From assembly GCF_002787055.1 (NCBI RefSeq), contig NZ_CP024808.1:1080328-1144327 (forward strand): a stretch of DNA of 64,000 nucleotides, given 5' to 3'. Positions 1 through 9,579 of the stretch are shown piece by piece. Source of the DNA: Candidatus Nitrosotenuis aquarius (lineage in GTDB: Archaea > Thermoproteota > Nitrososphaeria > Nitrososphaerales > Nitrosopumilaceae). Both the position numbers and the translations under genes were made by a program. The notes beneath the pieces are model-generated. The model was not told where the DNA came from. It saw only the letters and a program-made list of their open reading frames with translations, and ran no database searches. Within the stretch, counting starts at the first letter, position 1, and each line of letters begins with the position of its first letter.

Positions 1-971
1 TTGGTACACAGAATACAATTACAGTATATACTGCAAAAAATATCAACGTTCAATCTACATTATACTTAATATCACTACTAGTAGGATTAGTTTCTTCCAT
101 CGCAATAATGATAATTTTTTACAGAATCGATGTAGTTTTGCTACTTTTTGGATATATAATAAACACATTAGCCATAGGAGAACTACTAGGGAGAAAAGAT
201 TACACGATTTATGCTAGATACACCCTGATACAAAAAGGACTTACTTTAGCACTTGGGATCGGATTTTATTTTGCTTTTGGAGCAAATGGGATAATTTTTG
301 CATTAGCACTTTCATACATAGGATTTTCCATTAGAATCTATAAAAGACTTAGAAGTAATAAGATAAATTTTTCATTGGTAAAACAACGATCTAGATTTAT
401 TGCAAATAACTATTTCCTGATTTTAGCTGGTGGACTTGCAGGTCAAGCTGACAAATTAGTTATAGCACCATTACTAGGGTTTGCTATTTTGGGTAATTAT
501 TCACTAGCAGTACAATTTTTTGGTGGACTCATGATATTTTCAAATATTATTTACAAATACATAGTTCCAGAAGATTCCTCAGGAAATTTAAACAGAAAAT
601 TAAAGATCTACACAGTTGTGATTTCTGTAATAATCACAACGCTGGGGATAACACTGCTTCCGTATCTGATACCAGCATTTTTCCCCAAATTTACATCAGC
701 AGTAGAAGCAATACAGATTATGAGTTTGGCCATAATTCCCACTACTATGAACATGATATACGTTTCAAAGTTTTTAGCTTCTGAGAATAGTAGAATTCTA
801 TTAATAGCATCAGTTGTTGCTTTGAGCGCAACAGTTTCAGGTACAATAGCATTTGGTCACATGTTTGGGACGCGTGGAGTGGCTTCTGCCTTTGTTCTTT
901 CTGCCTCGTTAGAAGTGATATTTTTGATTTTTGCAAACCACAGACAAGGCAAATTGCAACAAATGCAATGA
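1..971 (+). CDS. Polysaccharide flippase, Wzx/MATE-like (5' partial)
   Basis: The reading frame is open to the first base of the window, so the N-terminus is missing; the ATG at 108 is internal. The visible part, about 320 residues, is a chain of hydrophobic segments separated by short basic loops, as in the MOP superfamily of lipid-linked sugar exporters (Wzx/RfbX). Such proteins flip undecaprenyl- or dolichyl-linked oligosaccharides across the membrane. The neighbours downstream (methyltransferase, glycosyltransferases, sugar-nucleotide enzymes) fit that role. Family-level assignment rests on topology and context rather than a catalytic motif, so the substrate is unknown. Confidence 0.65.
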   Translation, partial: GTQNTITVYTAKNINVQSTLYLISLLVGLVSSIAIMIIFYRIDVVLLLFGYIINTLAIGELLGRKDYTIYARYTLIQKGLTLALGIGFYFAFGANGIIFALALSYIGFSIRIYKRLRSNKINFSLVKQRSRFIANNYFLILAGGLAGQADKLVIAPLLGFAILGNYSLAVQFFGGLMIFSNIIYKYIVPEDSSGNLNRKLKIYTVVISVIITTLGITLLPYLIPAFFPKFTSAVEAIQIMSLAIIPTTMNMIYVSKFLASENSRILLIASVVALSATVSGTIAFGHMFGTRGVASAFVLSASLEVIFLIFANHRQGKLQQMQ

Positions 972-1019
972 TCTACATGTAAATACTTAAAAGATGGATC
1001 ATAAGATTTTAAAATAAAA

Positions 1020-2135
1020 TTGTCATTTTCCAAAAATTTAGGGTTATTGTATTATTTGTTTCCGTTCATTTTTGTGACTAAAAATAAAATCTCATTAATT
1101 TTATCAATACTTCGTGGAGCAAAATACCATAAGATAAAACTGTTAGACGGCACAGTTGTAAAATTCCATTATTTGCAATTTAATACAATGCTTGCATTTC
1201 TTGGCATTTTGACATTTGCTAATTCTTATTCAGTAAAGCAAGACAGAAAATTAGAAGTGGTGTTTGGTAAGAGGAGTAAATTCACTATTCCGTTAGACAA
1301 CATGACATTTGAAGATAGTAATCTAATATTGACGTTATTTGGTTGCCTAAGACATGGTGCAGATTTTGTTACTAATGAAGAAGACTTTAGATATCGAAGA
1401 GATAAGACAATTAAGATAACAGAAGAAAATGGAAAGAAAATTCTTGAGCTTGCTAATGGAATAAAATTCTACATCGATTCCATTCATCCCGGAAATACGA
1501 TCACCGCAACATTTACCCAAGACATCCACACCATGAATAGAGAAAAAAATTGGTCTGGAAAAACAGTAATTGATGTTGGGCCGGAATGTGGAGATACTCC
1601 TTTGTATTACGCCAATTTGGGAGCTAGAGTATATGCATTTGAACCAATAAAGGCACATTATGATGCTATGATCAAAAACATTGAGTTGAATCCTCATTTA
1701 GCGGAACGAATAACTCCAATCAATGCAGCTATTGGAAAAGATGGTATGCTAACATTCTATCAAAATGCTAAAGCAAACATTGCGGAAATGGCATCATATG
1801 TGTACAATGTTCACGGGAAGGATGTTAAGACTACTCAAGTCAAAGGGTATAGTTTTAGATCATTATTTACGGAATTTAAAATTAGTCATGTAGATTTGTT
1901 CAAAATAGATTGCAAGGGATGTGAGTTTGAGCTTACCCCTGATGTTTTAGAAAATGTTGACGCAGTGAAGATCTCTAACACATATGATGAAAATCCAGAA
2001 CGCAGGCAAGAAAAACTTATTGATATGTTAGAGAGCGCAGGATTTAGATGTGTAGCATATAGAGTAAACCCCAATAGAGATCGTCAATCCACTAGCAAGA
2101 CAGCGCAAATTTATGGCATTAAAGTACCAAAATGA
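1020..2135 (+). CDS. FkbM-family SAM-dependent methyltransferase
   Basis: A 371-residue protein starting with TTG 48 bases after the flippase. Residues about 182-192 form the SAM-binding motif I (VIDVGPECGD), followed by the acidic motif II (YAFEP) near 209, and residues about 294-303 carry the FkbM signature KIDCKGCEFE. The first 170 residues are an extra N-terminal part not typical of minimal FkbM proteins. FkbM enzymes O-methylate sugars or lipids, and many sit in surface-polysaccharide loci, so methylation of a glycan hydroxyl is likely. The order flippase-FkbM-glycosyltransferase on one strand suggests a shared transcript. Confidence 0.8.
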   Translation: MSFSKNLGLLYYLFPFIFVTKNKISLILSILRGAKYHKIKLLDGTVVKFHYLQFNTMLAFLGILTFANSYSVKQDRKLEVVFGKRSKFTIPLDNMTFEDSNLILTLFGCLRHGADFVTNEEDFRYRRDKTIKITEENGKKILELANGIKFYIDSIHPGNTITATFTQDIHTMNREKNWSGKTVIDVGPECGDTPLYYANLGARVYAFEPIKAHYDAMIKNIELNPHLAERITPINAAIGKDGMLTFYQNAKANIAEMASYVYNVHGKDVKTTQVKGYSFRSLFTEFKISHVDLFKIDCKGCEFELTPDVLENVDAVKISNTYDENPERRQEKLIDMLESAGFRCVAYRVNPNRDRQSTSKTAQIYGIKVPK

Positions 2136-2187
2136 ATCTAAATATCTAGATTGACAAGTTAAAAGGCACCTAACAAAAAACAAAGAT

Positions 2188-3738
2188 ATGAATGCGTCGT
2201 ATGCAGTCCGAATTATAGAAAAAACATCACTGTTACTTTTACTTGCCATTGTTTGTGGATTAATTATTAGATTACTGTATTTTCCGTATAATATTCCAAT
2301 AATTTTGGATGGTTCATTGTATTTTTGGTATGCAATAGATACAAGTTTACTCGGTCAACTCCCTACAGGTTATGATTTTCCAAATAATGGCTGGCCTTCA
2401 TTTTTGGCCATATTTTTTTCATTTCTCAAATCACAGAATTTTTTGGATTTTATGCACTTGCAAAGAATTTTAACAGTTGTAATTTCATCACTTACCGCAA
2501 TACCAATTTATTTACTTGGTACGAGATTTTTTGAAAAAAAATATGCAATAATTGGAGCTTTTATCTTCATTATCGATCCAAGAATAATCATCAATTCATT
2601 GTTAGGTATCACCGATACCAGTTTTATTTTATTAGCAGTTTTATCATTGTTCTTCATTTTAGGTAAAGATACGAGATATTCCTTCATTGCATTTGGTTTA
2701 GCTGCCCTTGGAGCATTAACAAGATATGAGGGCATTCTTCTTCTTGTGCCACTTTCAATATCGTATTTTTTGAGATTTAGAAAAGAGAATAAACTTATTT
2801 TAAAATACTTTATTGCGATTGGAATTTTTGCAATTGTCTTACTACCAATGACATATGAGAGAGTTCAAACAATGGGCAAAGACGGTTTCATCAGCCATAT
2901 TTCAGCTGCAACAAAAGCTCACCAATACATATCAGAGTATCCCGAGAGTGGTTCAGATTACTACAAAAAAACTATCATACAGACGATTAAGATTTTTTTT
3001 AGTTATTTAGGATGGATAATGATACCTACTTTTGCATTTCTTGTTCCTGTAGGGATCATAATATTTTTCAGAAAAAAATTACAAAAGATAACAGATCTGA
3101 GAATTGTAACGATAATTCTATTTTGTATTGTAATGCTATTGCCTGCATTATACGCATATTCAAGAGGATATCATGAAACCAGATATCTGTACATAATTTT
3201 TCCAGTTTTATGCTTGTTATCCACAATTACATTAAGAGAATTAATTCATAAATTTACTAATCAAAAATTAATTGCCATAGTCATATGTAGCGGAATTATT
3301 GGTGCATCTATTGCATATTTGGATATTAGAGGGCCAAATACAGATCATGAGCGTGAGTCTTTTGAAATTGCACAAAAAATTTCAAAAGTATCAAGAGGAA
3401 TAAATCAATTTTCTGAAATTGAATATGTCAAATCCACATATATTTTGAATCAGAATTTCCCAACTATTAAAAAATCAGTTTTGGAATCACCAAAAATAAT
3501 TACATATAGTGATGAAGAAACCGTTTTAGAGTTTATTAAGAAAAATCAGAATAACGGATTAACACATATTGTTTCTGATGATTTGTTTGGAATTAATTCA
3601 AAAATAGAAAGATCATTAAATGATGTTTTCTTGCATGAAGAAAAATATCCATATTTGAAGAAAATTTATGACTCAGATCAAGAAGGATACCACTACAGAA
3701 TCAAAGTTTTTGAAATAGACTACAATGCACTTTCTTAA
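2188..3738 (+). CDS. GT-C fold membrane glycosyltransferase (GT39/PMT-like)
   Basis: A 516-residue integral membrane protein with roughly ten hydrophobic segments in the first 390 residues and a soluble C-terminal tail. An acidic residue in the first outside loop (ILDGSLYFWYAID, near residues 36-48) and the TRYEG sequence near residue 177 resemble lipid-phosphate-sugar-dependent GT-C enzymes such as ArnT and GT39 mannosyltransferases. These transfer a sugar from a polyprenyl phosphate donor on the outer face of the membrane. It lacks the WWDxG motif of STT3, so it is unlikely to be the oligosaccharyltransferase. Donor and acceptor cannot be read from the sequence. Confidence 0.7.
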   Translation: MNASYAVRIIEKTSLLLLLAIVCGLIIRLLYFPYNIPIILDGSLYFWYAIDTSLLGQLPTGYDFPNNGWPSFLAIFFSFLKSQNFLDFMHLQRILTVVISSLTAIPIYLLGTRFFEKKYAIIGAFIFIIDPRIIINSLLGITDTSFILLAVLSLFFILGKDTRYSFIAFGLAALGALTRYEGILLLVPLSISYFLRFRKENKLILKYFIAIGIFAIVLLPMTYERVQTMGKDGFISHISAATKAHQYISEYPESGSDYYKKTIIQTIKIFFSYLGWIMIPTFAFLVPVGIIIFFRKKLQKITDLRIVTIILFCIVMLLPALYAYSRGYHETRYLYIIFPVLCLLSTITLRELIHKFTNQKLIAIVICSGIIGASIAYLDIRGPNTDHERESFEIAQKISKVSRGINQFSEIEYVKSTYILNQNFPTIKKSVLESPKIITYSDEETVLEFIKKNQNNGLTHIVSDDLFGINSKIERSLNDVFLHEEKYPYLKKIYDSDQEGYHYRIKVFEIDYNALS

Positions 3739-3744
3739 TTTTTA

Positions 3745-4389
3745 TTATTCCCAAGCTAGGGCAACAGCTTGTCTTTTGACATCTTTTACAATATACCGTG
3801 TACCATGCCATGATTTTGGTGTAGATGGTGGGAAACACACTACAGAATTATCAAGATTATATGGCTCAAAGAGTATTGTGGATTCGTCTTCTTTTGAAGA
3901 GATGTAGGTTCCTCCTGGATCGCCTTTTTGCCAACCTTTGCTGAAATAAAGCAACATATTCAGTTTGACAGTTTTGTCTCCATCTATGTGAGGTAGTTGA
4001 AAATCTCCTTTACGCAGGAGAATAAAGCTAAAGTATTTTATTCTTTTAATCGGAATTCCACAGTATTTTTTTACATTGGCAGTAAATTCATCAGATATAA
4101 AATACCTCTTGATTTTGTTCCATTCCTTGCTCAATGTTGGATCATCTACTTGGTGTTCTGGCCCTACATAGAACGTATCATTAAAGCGTCTTCCGGCAGC
4201 AGAACGAGCAGGCTCATTGTTAACATACCAGTTTTTATCAAATTCCGGATATGTTTTGTATAATTTTTCATAAAACTTGCGCTCAAAAAACTCTTCCACA
4301 AATCCATATTTTATCGGTTTATTTTTTTTAAAAGTGGCAGAATTACTGTATAGAGTTTCCCAATTTACAAGATTGCTGAAATCTTCCAT
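3745..4389 (-). CDS. 2OG-Fe(II) dioxygenase
   Basis: A 214-residue protein with the iron-binding facial triad of the 2-oxoglutarate/Fe(II) oxygenase superfamily: H134 and D136 (PHIDGD) and H195 (SWHGTRY), with R206 placed to bind the 2-oxoglutarate carboxylate. The layout resembles the prolyl-4-hydroxylase-like branch. Such enzymes hydroxylate proteins, sugars or small molecules using O2. Its place in the glycan island, converging on the GT-C glycosyltransferase with 6 bases between stops, suggests hydroxylation of a glycan or surface component; a protein substrate is equally possible. Superfamily confidence is high, substrate unknown. Confidence 0.8.
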   Translation of the reverse strand: MEDFSNLVNWETLYSNSATFKKNKPIKYGFVEEFFERKFYEKLYKTYPEFDKNWYVNNEPARSAAGRRFNDTFYVGPEHQVDDPTLSKEWNKIKRYFISDEFTANVKKYCGIPIKRIKYFSFILLRKGDFQLPHIDGDKTVKLNMLLYFSKGWQKGDPGGTYISSKEDESTILFEPYNLDNSVVCFPPSTPKSWHGTRYIVKDVKRQAVALAWE

Positions 4390-4438
4390 CGTCAGATCAC
4401 CTTTGTTTTGTTATTTGAAATTATCGTAATTTTCATTT

Positions 4439-4879
4439 TTATTGTGCAAGTGCTTCTGTGTTCATTTTGTACAAGAGTCCAGTCAGAAATTGCCTATAGC
4501 TATTTTTTATAGGACTACTAAGAATTCTATACTTTAATGCAATTTTAAGATCAGCTGTTACTACAACTTTAGTTCCAGATTCCATTTTGTCATATAATAT
4601 ATACAGTATACTTCCTTTAAACGGTCCTTCAATAATTTTTGTTTCAAGTCGGTTTGGTTCAATGACTTTATGTATAGATTTTTGTTTTATTTCATGTTTG
4701 ATAAAGCTGGTAAATGTGAATATTTCTTGTGTTGTTGTTGTGGATTCATTTTTTTCAGAAATAGTTATTGACTTGATCAAATGGGGAAAATATTTTCTGA
4801 AATTTTCAAAATCAGTAGCTAATTTGAACAATTTAGTTGATTCTGCTGGAAGATTAATCGTAAACTCTAGTTTTGCCAT
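4439..4879 (-). CDS. SRPBCC / START-like domain protein
   Basis: A 146-residue protein with the pattern of the polyketide cyclase/COQ10-like SRPBCC fold: an N-terminal beta strand (LEFTINLPA), a helical stretch (LFKLATDFENFRKYFP, residues 17-32), central strands (ETKIIEGPFKGSILYILY) and a long C-terminal helix. The fold binds hydrophobic ligands in a deep pocket; some members act on lipids or quinones. It lies upstream of and on the same strand as the 2OG oxygenase, with about 50 bases between them, so the two may be co-transcribed. No catalytic residue is diagnostic. Confidence 0.6.
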   Translation of the reverse strand: MAKLEFTINLPAESTKLFKLATDFENFRKYFPHLIKSITISEKNESTTTTQEIFTFTSFIKHEIKQKSIHKVIEPNRLETKIIEGPFKGSILYILYDKMESGTKVVVTADLKIALKYRILSSPIKNSYRQFLTGLLYKMNTEALAQ

Positions 4880-4939
4880 TTATTCGACTGAATTTTGATT
4901 ATTATATAAAGTTAGTATAGAAAACCAATCGTATAACAA

Positions 4940-6277
4940 TCATGGAATTCCTATTGTCAAAAGCTTTGAGTTGTTAAAATTATTTTTGTTAAGAATATTT
5001 CTTCCGTCAAAGATAAGTAATGGTTTGTTTGCCTTTGAAAACGAAGATTCATCTAGTTTTGAATATTGTTTATGATCAGTAGATATGAAAATCAAATCGG
5101 CCTTGTGAATAGTCTTTCCAAGATCAGATGACAGTTCCACATTAGACGGTAGATCATCATCTTGGAGAATATATGGATCATGTACAGATACTCTTAGCTT
5201 CTTTTTTCTGAACTCATTAATCACTGCATATGATGGAGATAGTCTAGAATCAGTTACATCTCCCCTAAATCCCAATCCTAACACAGCAATTTTGAGATTT
5301 TTGGTTTTTTTGTTATTTTTTAAGAGTCGAATTGCATCTTTCACACATTGTATTGGCATATCATCATTAATTTTTCTTGCAAATTCTGTTATCTTCATAT
5401 TTTTACCTAGTTTTGCAGCCTGTTCAATTACAAATCTTGGATATACTGGTATACAGAGACCACCAACTCCGGTTCCAGGATAATGTAAATGACAGTATGG
5501 TTGGGAGTTTGCTGCTTTTCTTGCTTCCCAATAGTTTATTCCAACATCTTTACAGAAATCCACTAGCTCATTTGCAAGAGCAATATTGACATCACGGTAA
5601 ACTCCTTCAAACAATTTTTCTGCTTCTGCTGTTGCAAGTGATGACATTGTCAAGACTCCTTTTTTTGAAATTAAACTTAGCAAATTTTGGGCAAGATCAG
5701 TGCTTTTTTTGCCAAGCCCAGATACAATCGCAGGATAATTTTCTTCAATGTCCTGTAAAGCTCTTCCCTCATAGATTCTCTCAGGATTGTAGATCAGACA
5801 GAAGTCTTTCTCTCCCTTTAGTTTACTTTTTTCCAATATCGGCAGGATTATTTTTTCTGTAGTGCCTGGAGGTAAAGATGGACAAATTATCACCGTATCA
5901 TTTTTCTTCAGTCCCCGCGTAATGTTTTGTGCAACGGTAATAATGATACTAAGATCTATCTTGTTGTTTTTTAGTGCGACTGGTACCGCTACGATCTTTA
6001 TTTGAGAATCTTTTGATGCTTGAATTCCATCAGATGTTAAGGAAAGTTTGTTGTTTTTTAATGCAGTTGAAAAAATCTCTGATATGAATGGCTCTTTTTT
6101 GTGAGATTCTCCATTTCTTATTTCAGTAAGTAGTTTAGTAGATACATCAACGCCAATTACGTTAGCTCCCGCCCTTAGCCAAGCAGCTGCTAACGGCCCA
6201 CCAACATTTCCCAGTCCATACACCGCAATTTTTTTGTTTGTTATTATTGATGCAGGTTTTTTTTTAGTCAAAATCAC
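4940..6277 (-). CDS. UDP-sugar 6-dehydrogenase (UDP-glucose/ManNAc dehydrogenase family)
   Basis: Four-electron oxidation of a UDP-hexose to the UDP-uronic acid. The 445-residue protein has the N-terminal Rossmann motif GLGNVG (21-26) with an acidic residue at the end of strand 2 (GVD, 42-44), the NPER segment (164-167), the central dimerisation helix and the catalytic cysteine C275 in VGGLCIPVYP. The C-terminal UDP-binding domain begins near 330 (KIAVLGLGFRGD). The position after CIPV is Tyr where many homologues have Asp. It follows the epimerase at 6291-7184 on the same strand with a 13-base gap, so the pair likely acts on one sugar nucleotide. It is a distant paralogue of the gene at 17913-19292. 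Confidence 0.85.
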   Translation of the reverse strand: MILTKKKPASIITNKKIAVYGLGNVGGPLAAAWLRAGANVIGVDVSTKLLTEIRNGESHKKEPFISEIFSTALKNNKLSLTSDGIQASKDSQIKIVAVPVALKNNKIDLSIIITVAQNITRGLKKNDTVIICPSLPPGTTEKIILPILEKSKLKGEKDFCLIYNPERIYEGRALQDIEENYPAIVSGLGKKSTDLAQNLLSLISKKGVLTMSSLATAEAEKLFEGVYRDVNIALANELVDFCKDVGINYWEARKAANSQPYCHLHYPGTGVGGLCIPVYPRFVIEQAAKLGKNMKITEFARKINDDMPIQCVKDAIRLLKNNKKTKNLKIAVLGLGFRGDVTDSRLSPSYAVINEFRKKKLRVSVHDPYILQDDDLPSNVELSSDLGKTIHKADLIFISTDHKQYSKLDESSFSKANKPLLIFDGRNILNKNNFNNSKLLTIGIP

Positions 6278-6290
6278 AATCTTTCCTCCA

Positions 6291-7184
6291 TTATCGATGA
6301 TTATTCTTTAACCAAGAAATAGTTTTGTTTAATCCATCTTCAAGAGATGTACTTGGAGTCTTTCCAAAGGTTTTTTGTAATAATGTCGTGTCGGATACAA
6401 AATTACCAATTTCACCAGGACGTGAAGGTTGGAATTCTATGTTAGGTGATACTTGTAGGATTCTAGATATTGTATTAATAACATCCAATATAGTAGAGCC
6501 AACACCGGTTCCAAGATTGAACACTGAATTGTCTGCGTTGTTTTGCGACACAGCATAATCAAAGAAAGGAACAATGTCTTTTATGTATACATAGTCTCTG
6601 ATTTGATCTCCTTTGCCAAATACAGTCAGAGGCTCATTTTTGGTAATTTTTCCATATAACGAAGGAATGAGTCCGTTTTTTTGGTAGTCACCATAAATAT
6701 TGAAAAATCTAAAAACTACGAAAGGCAGTCCATAGAGTTCATAATATAATCGCAGATAGTGTTCTGAGGTAAGTTTTGTTATTCCATATGCAGTCTTTGG
6801 TTTTGTTACATGGGTTTCCGATACTTTGTAGGTTTGCGGCTCACCTACAAGTGATGATGCGGATGTAAAGATTATTTTCTTTACTTTGTTTTGTCTACAG
6901 GCTTCTAAAACATTGAGTAGTCCGATTATGTTCACTTGTGCGTTCTGGATTGTCTGATCAATTGATGATACAAGAGAATGTGCAACCAGATCAATTACGA
7001 CATCAACATCTTTGACGGTATTTTGGACACTTTTGTAGTCAGTAATGTTAAACTTGACATAGTTTTGATTTCGCGTGCTGTCAATTTGATCTGCAGCTGT
7101 AACGTCATATGATTTTCCCAGGTCTTGAACCAGATTGTTACCGACAAATCCTTCTGAACCCAAGATTAAAACTTTCAATGCCAC
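6291..7184 (-). CDS. NAD-dependent sugar-nucleotide epimerase/dehydratase (SDR)
   Basis: A 297-residue extended short-chain dehydrogenase/reductase. It shows the nucleotide-binding motif GSEGFVG (9-15), the catalytic serine region TSASS (107-111) and the YxxxK pair Y133/K137. The sequence FRFFNIYG (about 157-164) and the GKGDQIRDYVYIKDI segment are typical of UDP-glucose/UDP-GlcNAc 4-epimerases and related dehydratases. It is first in a two-gene minus-strand unit with the UDP-sugar dehydrogenase, and divergent from the DegT aminotransferase across 72 bases. Whether it epimerises at C4 or does something else cannot be settled from motifs. Confidence 0.8.
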   Translation of the reverse strand: MALKVLILGSEGFVGNNLVQDLGKSYDVTAADQIDSTRNQNYVKFNITDYKSVQNTVKDVDVVIDLVAHSLVSSIDQTIQNAQVNIIGLLNVLEACRQNKVKKIIFTSASSLVGEPQTYKVSETHVTKPKTAYGITKLTSEHYLRLYYELYGLPFVVFRFFNIYGDYQKNGLIPSLYGKITKNEPLTVFGKGDQIRDYVYIKDIVPFFDYAVSQNNADNSVFNLGTGVGSTILDVINTISRILQVSPNIEFQPSRPGEIGNFVSDTTLLQKTFGKTPSTSLEDGLNKTISWLKNNHR

Positions 7185-7224
7185 GAGTGAATACTGATAC
7201 TCTAAAAATGTTCGTGTCTTATAG

Positions 7225-7233
7225 TATTAATAT
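7225..7233 (+). promoter_or_regulatory. TATA-like box for the DegT aminotransferase gene
   Basis: TATTAATAT is centred 28 bases before the ATG at 7257. That spacing puts transcription start at or next to the start codon, as in leaderless archaeal mRNAs. Confidence 0.45.
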
Positions 7234-7256
7234 GAATAATCTAATAAAAAAATCAG

Positions 7257-8348
7257 ATGGCAAAAAAATTGATTCCACTTGCTGTACCAGATGTAGGCGA
7301 GGAAGAACTTGAAGAAATTCGCAAAGTTTTGGCAACTGGATTTCTGACTGAGGGTGTAACAACCCAAGAATTTGAAAAGAAAGTCGCTGAATATGTTGGA
7401 GTCAAACATGCAATAGCAATGACATCATGTACTACGGCCCTACATACGGTTTTGGAATGTCTAAATATCAAGGGTCAAGAGGTAATAGTTCCTGATTATA
7501 CATACCCTGCTACTGCTGAAGCAGTCATTTTGGCTGGCGGAAAACCTGTTTTGGTAGATGTTGATTCAGAAAGCATGAACATGACAACTGAGACACTAGA
7601 GCAGGCCTATGATAGTTCCATGACGGTCTTCATTCCGGTATCTTGGGCAGGAGTTCCACTAGAATCAAAATTATATAAGAAATCAAAAGAGCTTGGCCTC
7701 AAATGTTTGGAAGATGCTGCTTGTAGTTTAGGTGCTAAGATTGGTTCAGAATTTGTTGGAAAGATTGCGGATTATTCCTGTTTTAGTTTTCATCCAAGAA
7801 AGGTAATCACAACAGGAGAAGGCGGAATGATAACTACTGATGATGATTCAATGGCCGAAAAATTTCATTCATACAAACATTTTGGCGCAAAAGGAACTAC
7901 GTTTGAAACTATTGGGACAAATTACAAGCTTTCAAACATTTTAAGTGCGCTTGGAATAGTGCAGATGAGAAAAATTGAAAAGATAATACAGGTAAGAATA
8001 GAAAAAGCCAAAATCTACAATGAGTTATTGTCAAAGATTAATGGAATAAGACCAGCATATGTAGGAAGTGACACAAGACAGACATTTCAGACATATGCAT
8101 GTTATGTTGAAAAAGACGACTACAGAGATAAGATAAGAAAATCACTTGCAGATGAGAACATTCAGAGTCAAATTGGTACATACGCATTACATCTAGAACC
8201 AGCATATAGGAATTACAAGAGAATAGGTAAATTGAAAAACTCGGAGCTATTGTTTAGAAATGCTTTGTCTCTTCCACTACATAGGAGCTTGGAATTGGAA
8301 GATCAGAATCGCATATGCAAGATCATCAGTCAAACACTTAGTGAATGA
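7257..8348 (+). CDS. DegT/DnrJ/EryC1/StrS sugar aminotransferase
   Basis: PLP-dependent transamination of a keto-sugar nucleotide to an amino-sugar nucleotide. The 363-residue protein matches the family in length. The Schiff-base lysine is K182 in FHPRKVITTGEGG, the cofactor-pyridine aspartate is in EDAACSLG (152-159), and the N-terminus carries the PLVDEEE-like region (PDVGEEELEEI). It is divergent from the epimerase/dehydrogenase pair, which could supply its substrate. The next aminotransferase follows on the same strand after 40 bases. The sugar product (for example a 3-amino or 4-amino sugar) is not readable. Confidence 0.85.
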   Translation: MAKKLIPLAVPDVGEEELEEIRKVLATGFLTEGVTTQEFEKKVAEYVGVKHAIAMTSCTTALHTVLECLNIKGQEVIVPDYTYPATAEAVILAGGKPVLVDVDSESMNMTTETLEQAYDSSMTVFIPVSWAGVPLESKLYKKSKELGLKCLEDAACSLGAKIGSEFVGKIADYSCFSFHPRKVITTGEGGMITTDDDSMAEKFHSYKHFGAKGTTFETIGTNYKLSNILSALGIVQMRKIEKIIQVRIEKAKIYNELLSKINGIRPAYVGSDTRQTFQTYACYVEKDDYRDKIRKSLADENIQSQIGTYALHLEPAYRNYKRIGKLKNSELLFRNALSLPLHRSLELEDQNRICKIISQTLSE

Positions 8349-8388
8349 GATAATAACAAAGTTTTTTTCAATAACAATCACTTACATT

Positions 8389-9552
8389 ATGAGTGCAATG
8401 GGACAAGTAGAATCATTTTCCAAGGCAGTGATTGAGAGTTCTGAGGCCTTATCAATAAAATACAATACCATTGTTTACGAAAAACAAAGAAATGGGGAAG
8501 ACATAATAATTTTATCATTAGGAGAGGCTTTCTTCGATATACCGCTGTTCTCTTTTGAGCCCCTACCGCATTCCAAGATCTATCATTATTCCCATTCAAG
8601 AGGCATTCCTGAATTAAGAAGAAAATTATCAGAATATTATTTTCAGAATTATAACGTTAGTTCAGATTATGAATCTGAGATTTTAGTTACTGCAGGATCA
8701 AAAATTGGCATTCATATGTCACTTATGTGTATGTTAAATCCAAATGATGAAGTTTTGATTTACGAGCCTGCATGGGTTAGCTATACTGAGCAAGTAAAAT
8801 TATGTCACGGCATTCCTGTCCACATACCATACGACAAATCTGTTTTTGATTTTGAAAAATATATTACAAAAAGGACTAAGATCATAATAATAAACAATCC
8901 CAATAATCCAACTGGGAAAACTTATGAAAAAGAAGAGATGCTGCACTTGTATAATTTAGCAATAAAACATAATTTGATGATTTTATCAGATGAAGCATAT
9001 AGTGATTTTACATCAAAGGACAAGTTTTTTTCCATAGGCAATTTTGATGTGGGAAAAAACCACAGCATAATTATCAATTCAATGTCTAAGAATTATGGAA
9101 TGTCGGGTTGGCGTATTGGGTATGTAATCTCAAATCACAAATTCATATCACAGTTGTTGAAGGTCAATCAACATTTGATTACCTGTCCTGCTACAATTTT
9201 GGAATACTATCTGTCACACTACTTTAATGCCATAATTGACATAACTATTCCACAGATCAACAAATTACTTGAAATTAGAACACAAGTAAAAGATTACATG
9301 GATTCAATTTCTCTTGAACATTTACCAGGTAATGCAACGTTTTATTTTTTTATTTCAATTAGTGGCTCAAAATTATCATCTGATGAATTTGCTATGAGAT
9401 TATTAAATGAGTATAATGTCAGCGTTGTTCCAGGCATCGGTTATGGGAAAAGCTGTGATCAATTCATCAGAATATCAATAGGAACTGAGAGTTTAGAACG
9501 AATTAAGAGAGGGTTGAACACAATTAAAGAGTTAATTGTAAAAACATCGTAG
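8389..9552 (+). CDS. Class I/II PLP-dependent aminotransferase
   Basis: I place the start at the ATG at 8389, because an upstream extension to 8260 would overlap the DegT gene by about 90 bases and adds no conserved residues. The 387-residue protein is a fold-type I aminotransferase: NNPNNPTG (169-176), the cofactor aspartate D201 with Y204 (DEAYSDF), the Schiff-base lysine K234 (SMSKNYGMSGWRIGY) and the substrate arginine R242. It is in the aspartate/aromatic aminotransferase-like group, which also holds amino-acid decarboxylases. Its place inside the glycan cluster, followed by a methyltransferase, deacetylase-like protein and ATP-grasp ligase, hints at supplying an amino-acid-like decoration. 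Confidence 0.8.
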   Translation: MSAMGQVESFSKAVIESSEALSIKYNTIVYEKQRNGEDIIILSLGEAFFDIPLFSFEPLPHSKIYHYSHSRGIPELRRKLSEYYFQNYNVSSDYESEILVTAGSKIGIHMSLMCMLNPNDEVLIYEPAWVSYTEQVKLCHGIPVHIPYDKSVFDFEKYITKRTKIIIINNPNNPTGKTYEKEEMLHLYNLAIKHNLMILSDEAYSDFTSKDKFFSIGNFDVGKNHSIIINSMSKNYGMSGWRIGYVISNHKFISQLLKVNQHLITCPATILEYYLSHYFNAIIDITIPQINKLLEIRTQVKDYMDSISLEHLPGNATFYFFISISGSKLSSDEFAMRLLNEYNVSVVPGIGYGKSCDQFIRISIGTESLERIKRGLNTIKELIVKTS

Positions 9553-9579
9553 GAGGAATTTCGAGTCACAATTAACGCC

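Noticed and set aside
8260-8388. N-terminal extension of the class I aminotransferase
   Set aside because: It would overlap the DegT gene and adds unconserved residues; the ATG at 8389 gives a normal family start.
9552-9556. GGAGG as a Shine-Dalgarno for the methyltransferase
   Set aside because: It is about 23 bases from the ATG and most other genes in the window have no such sequence.
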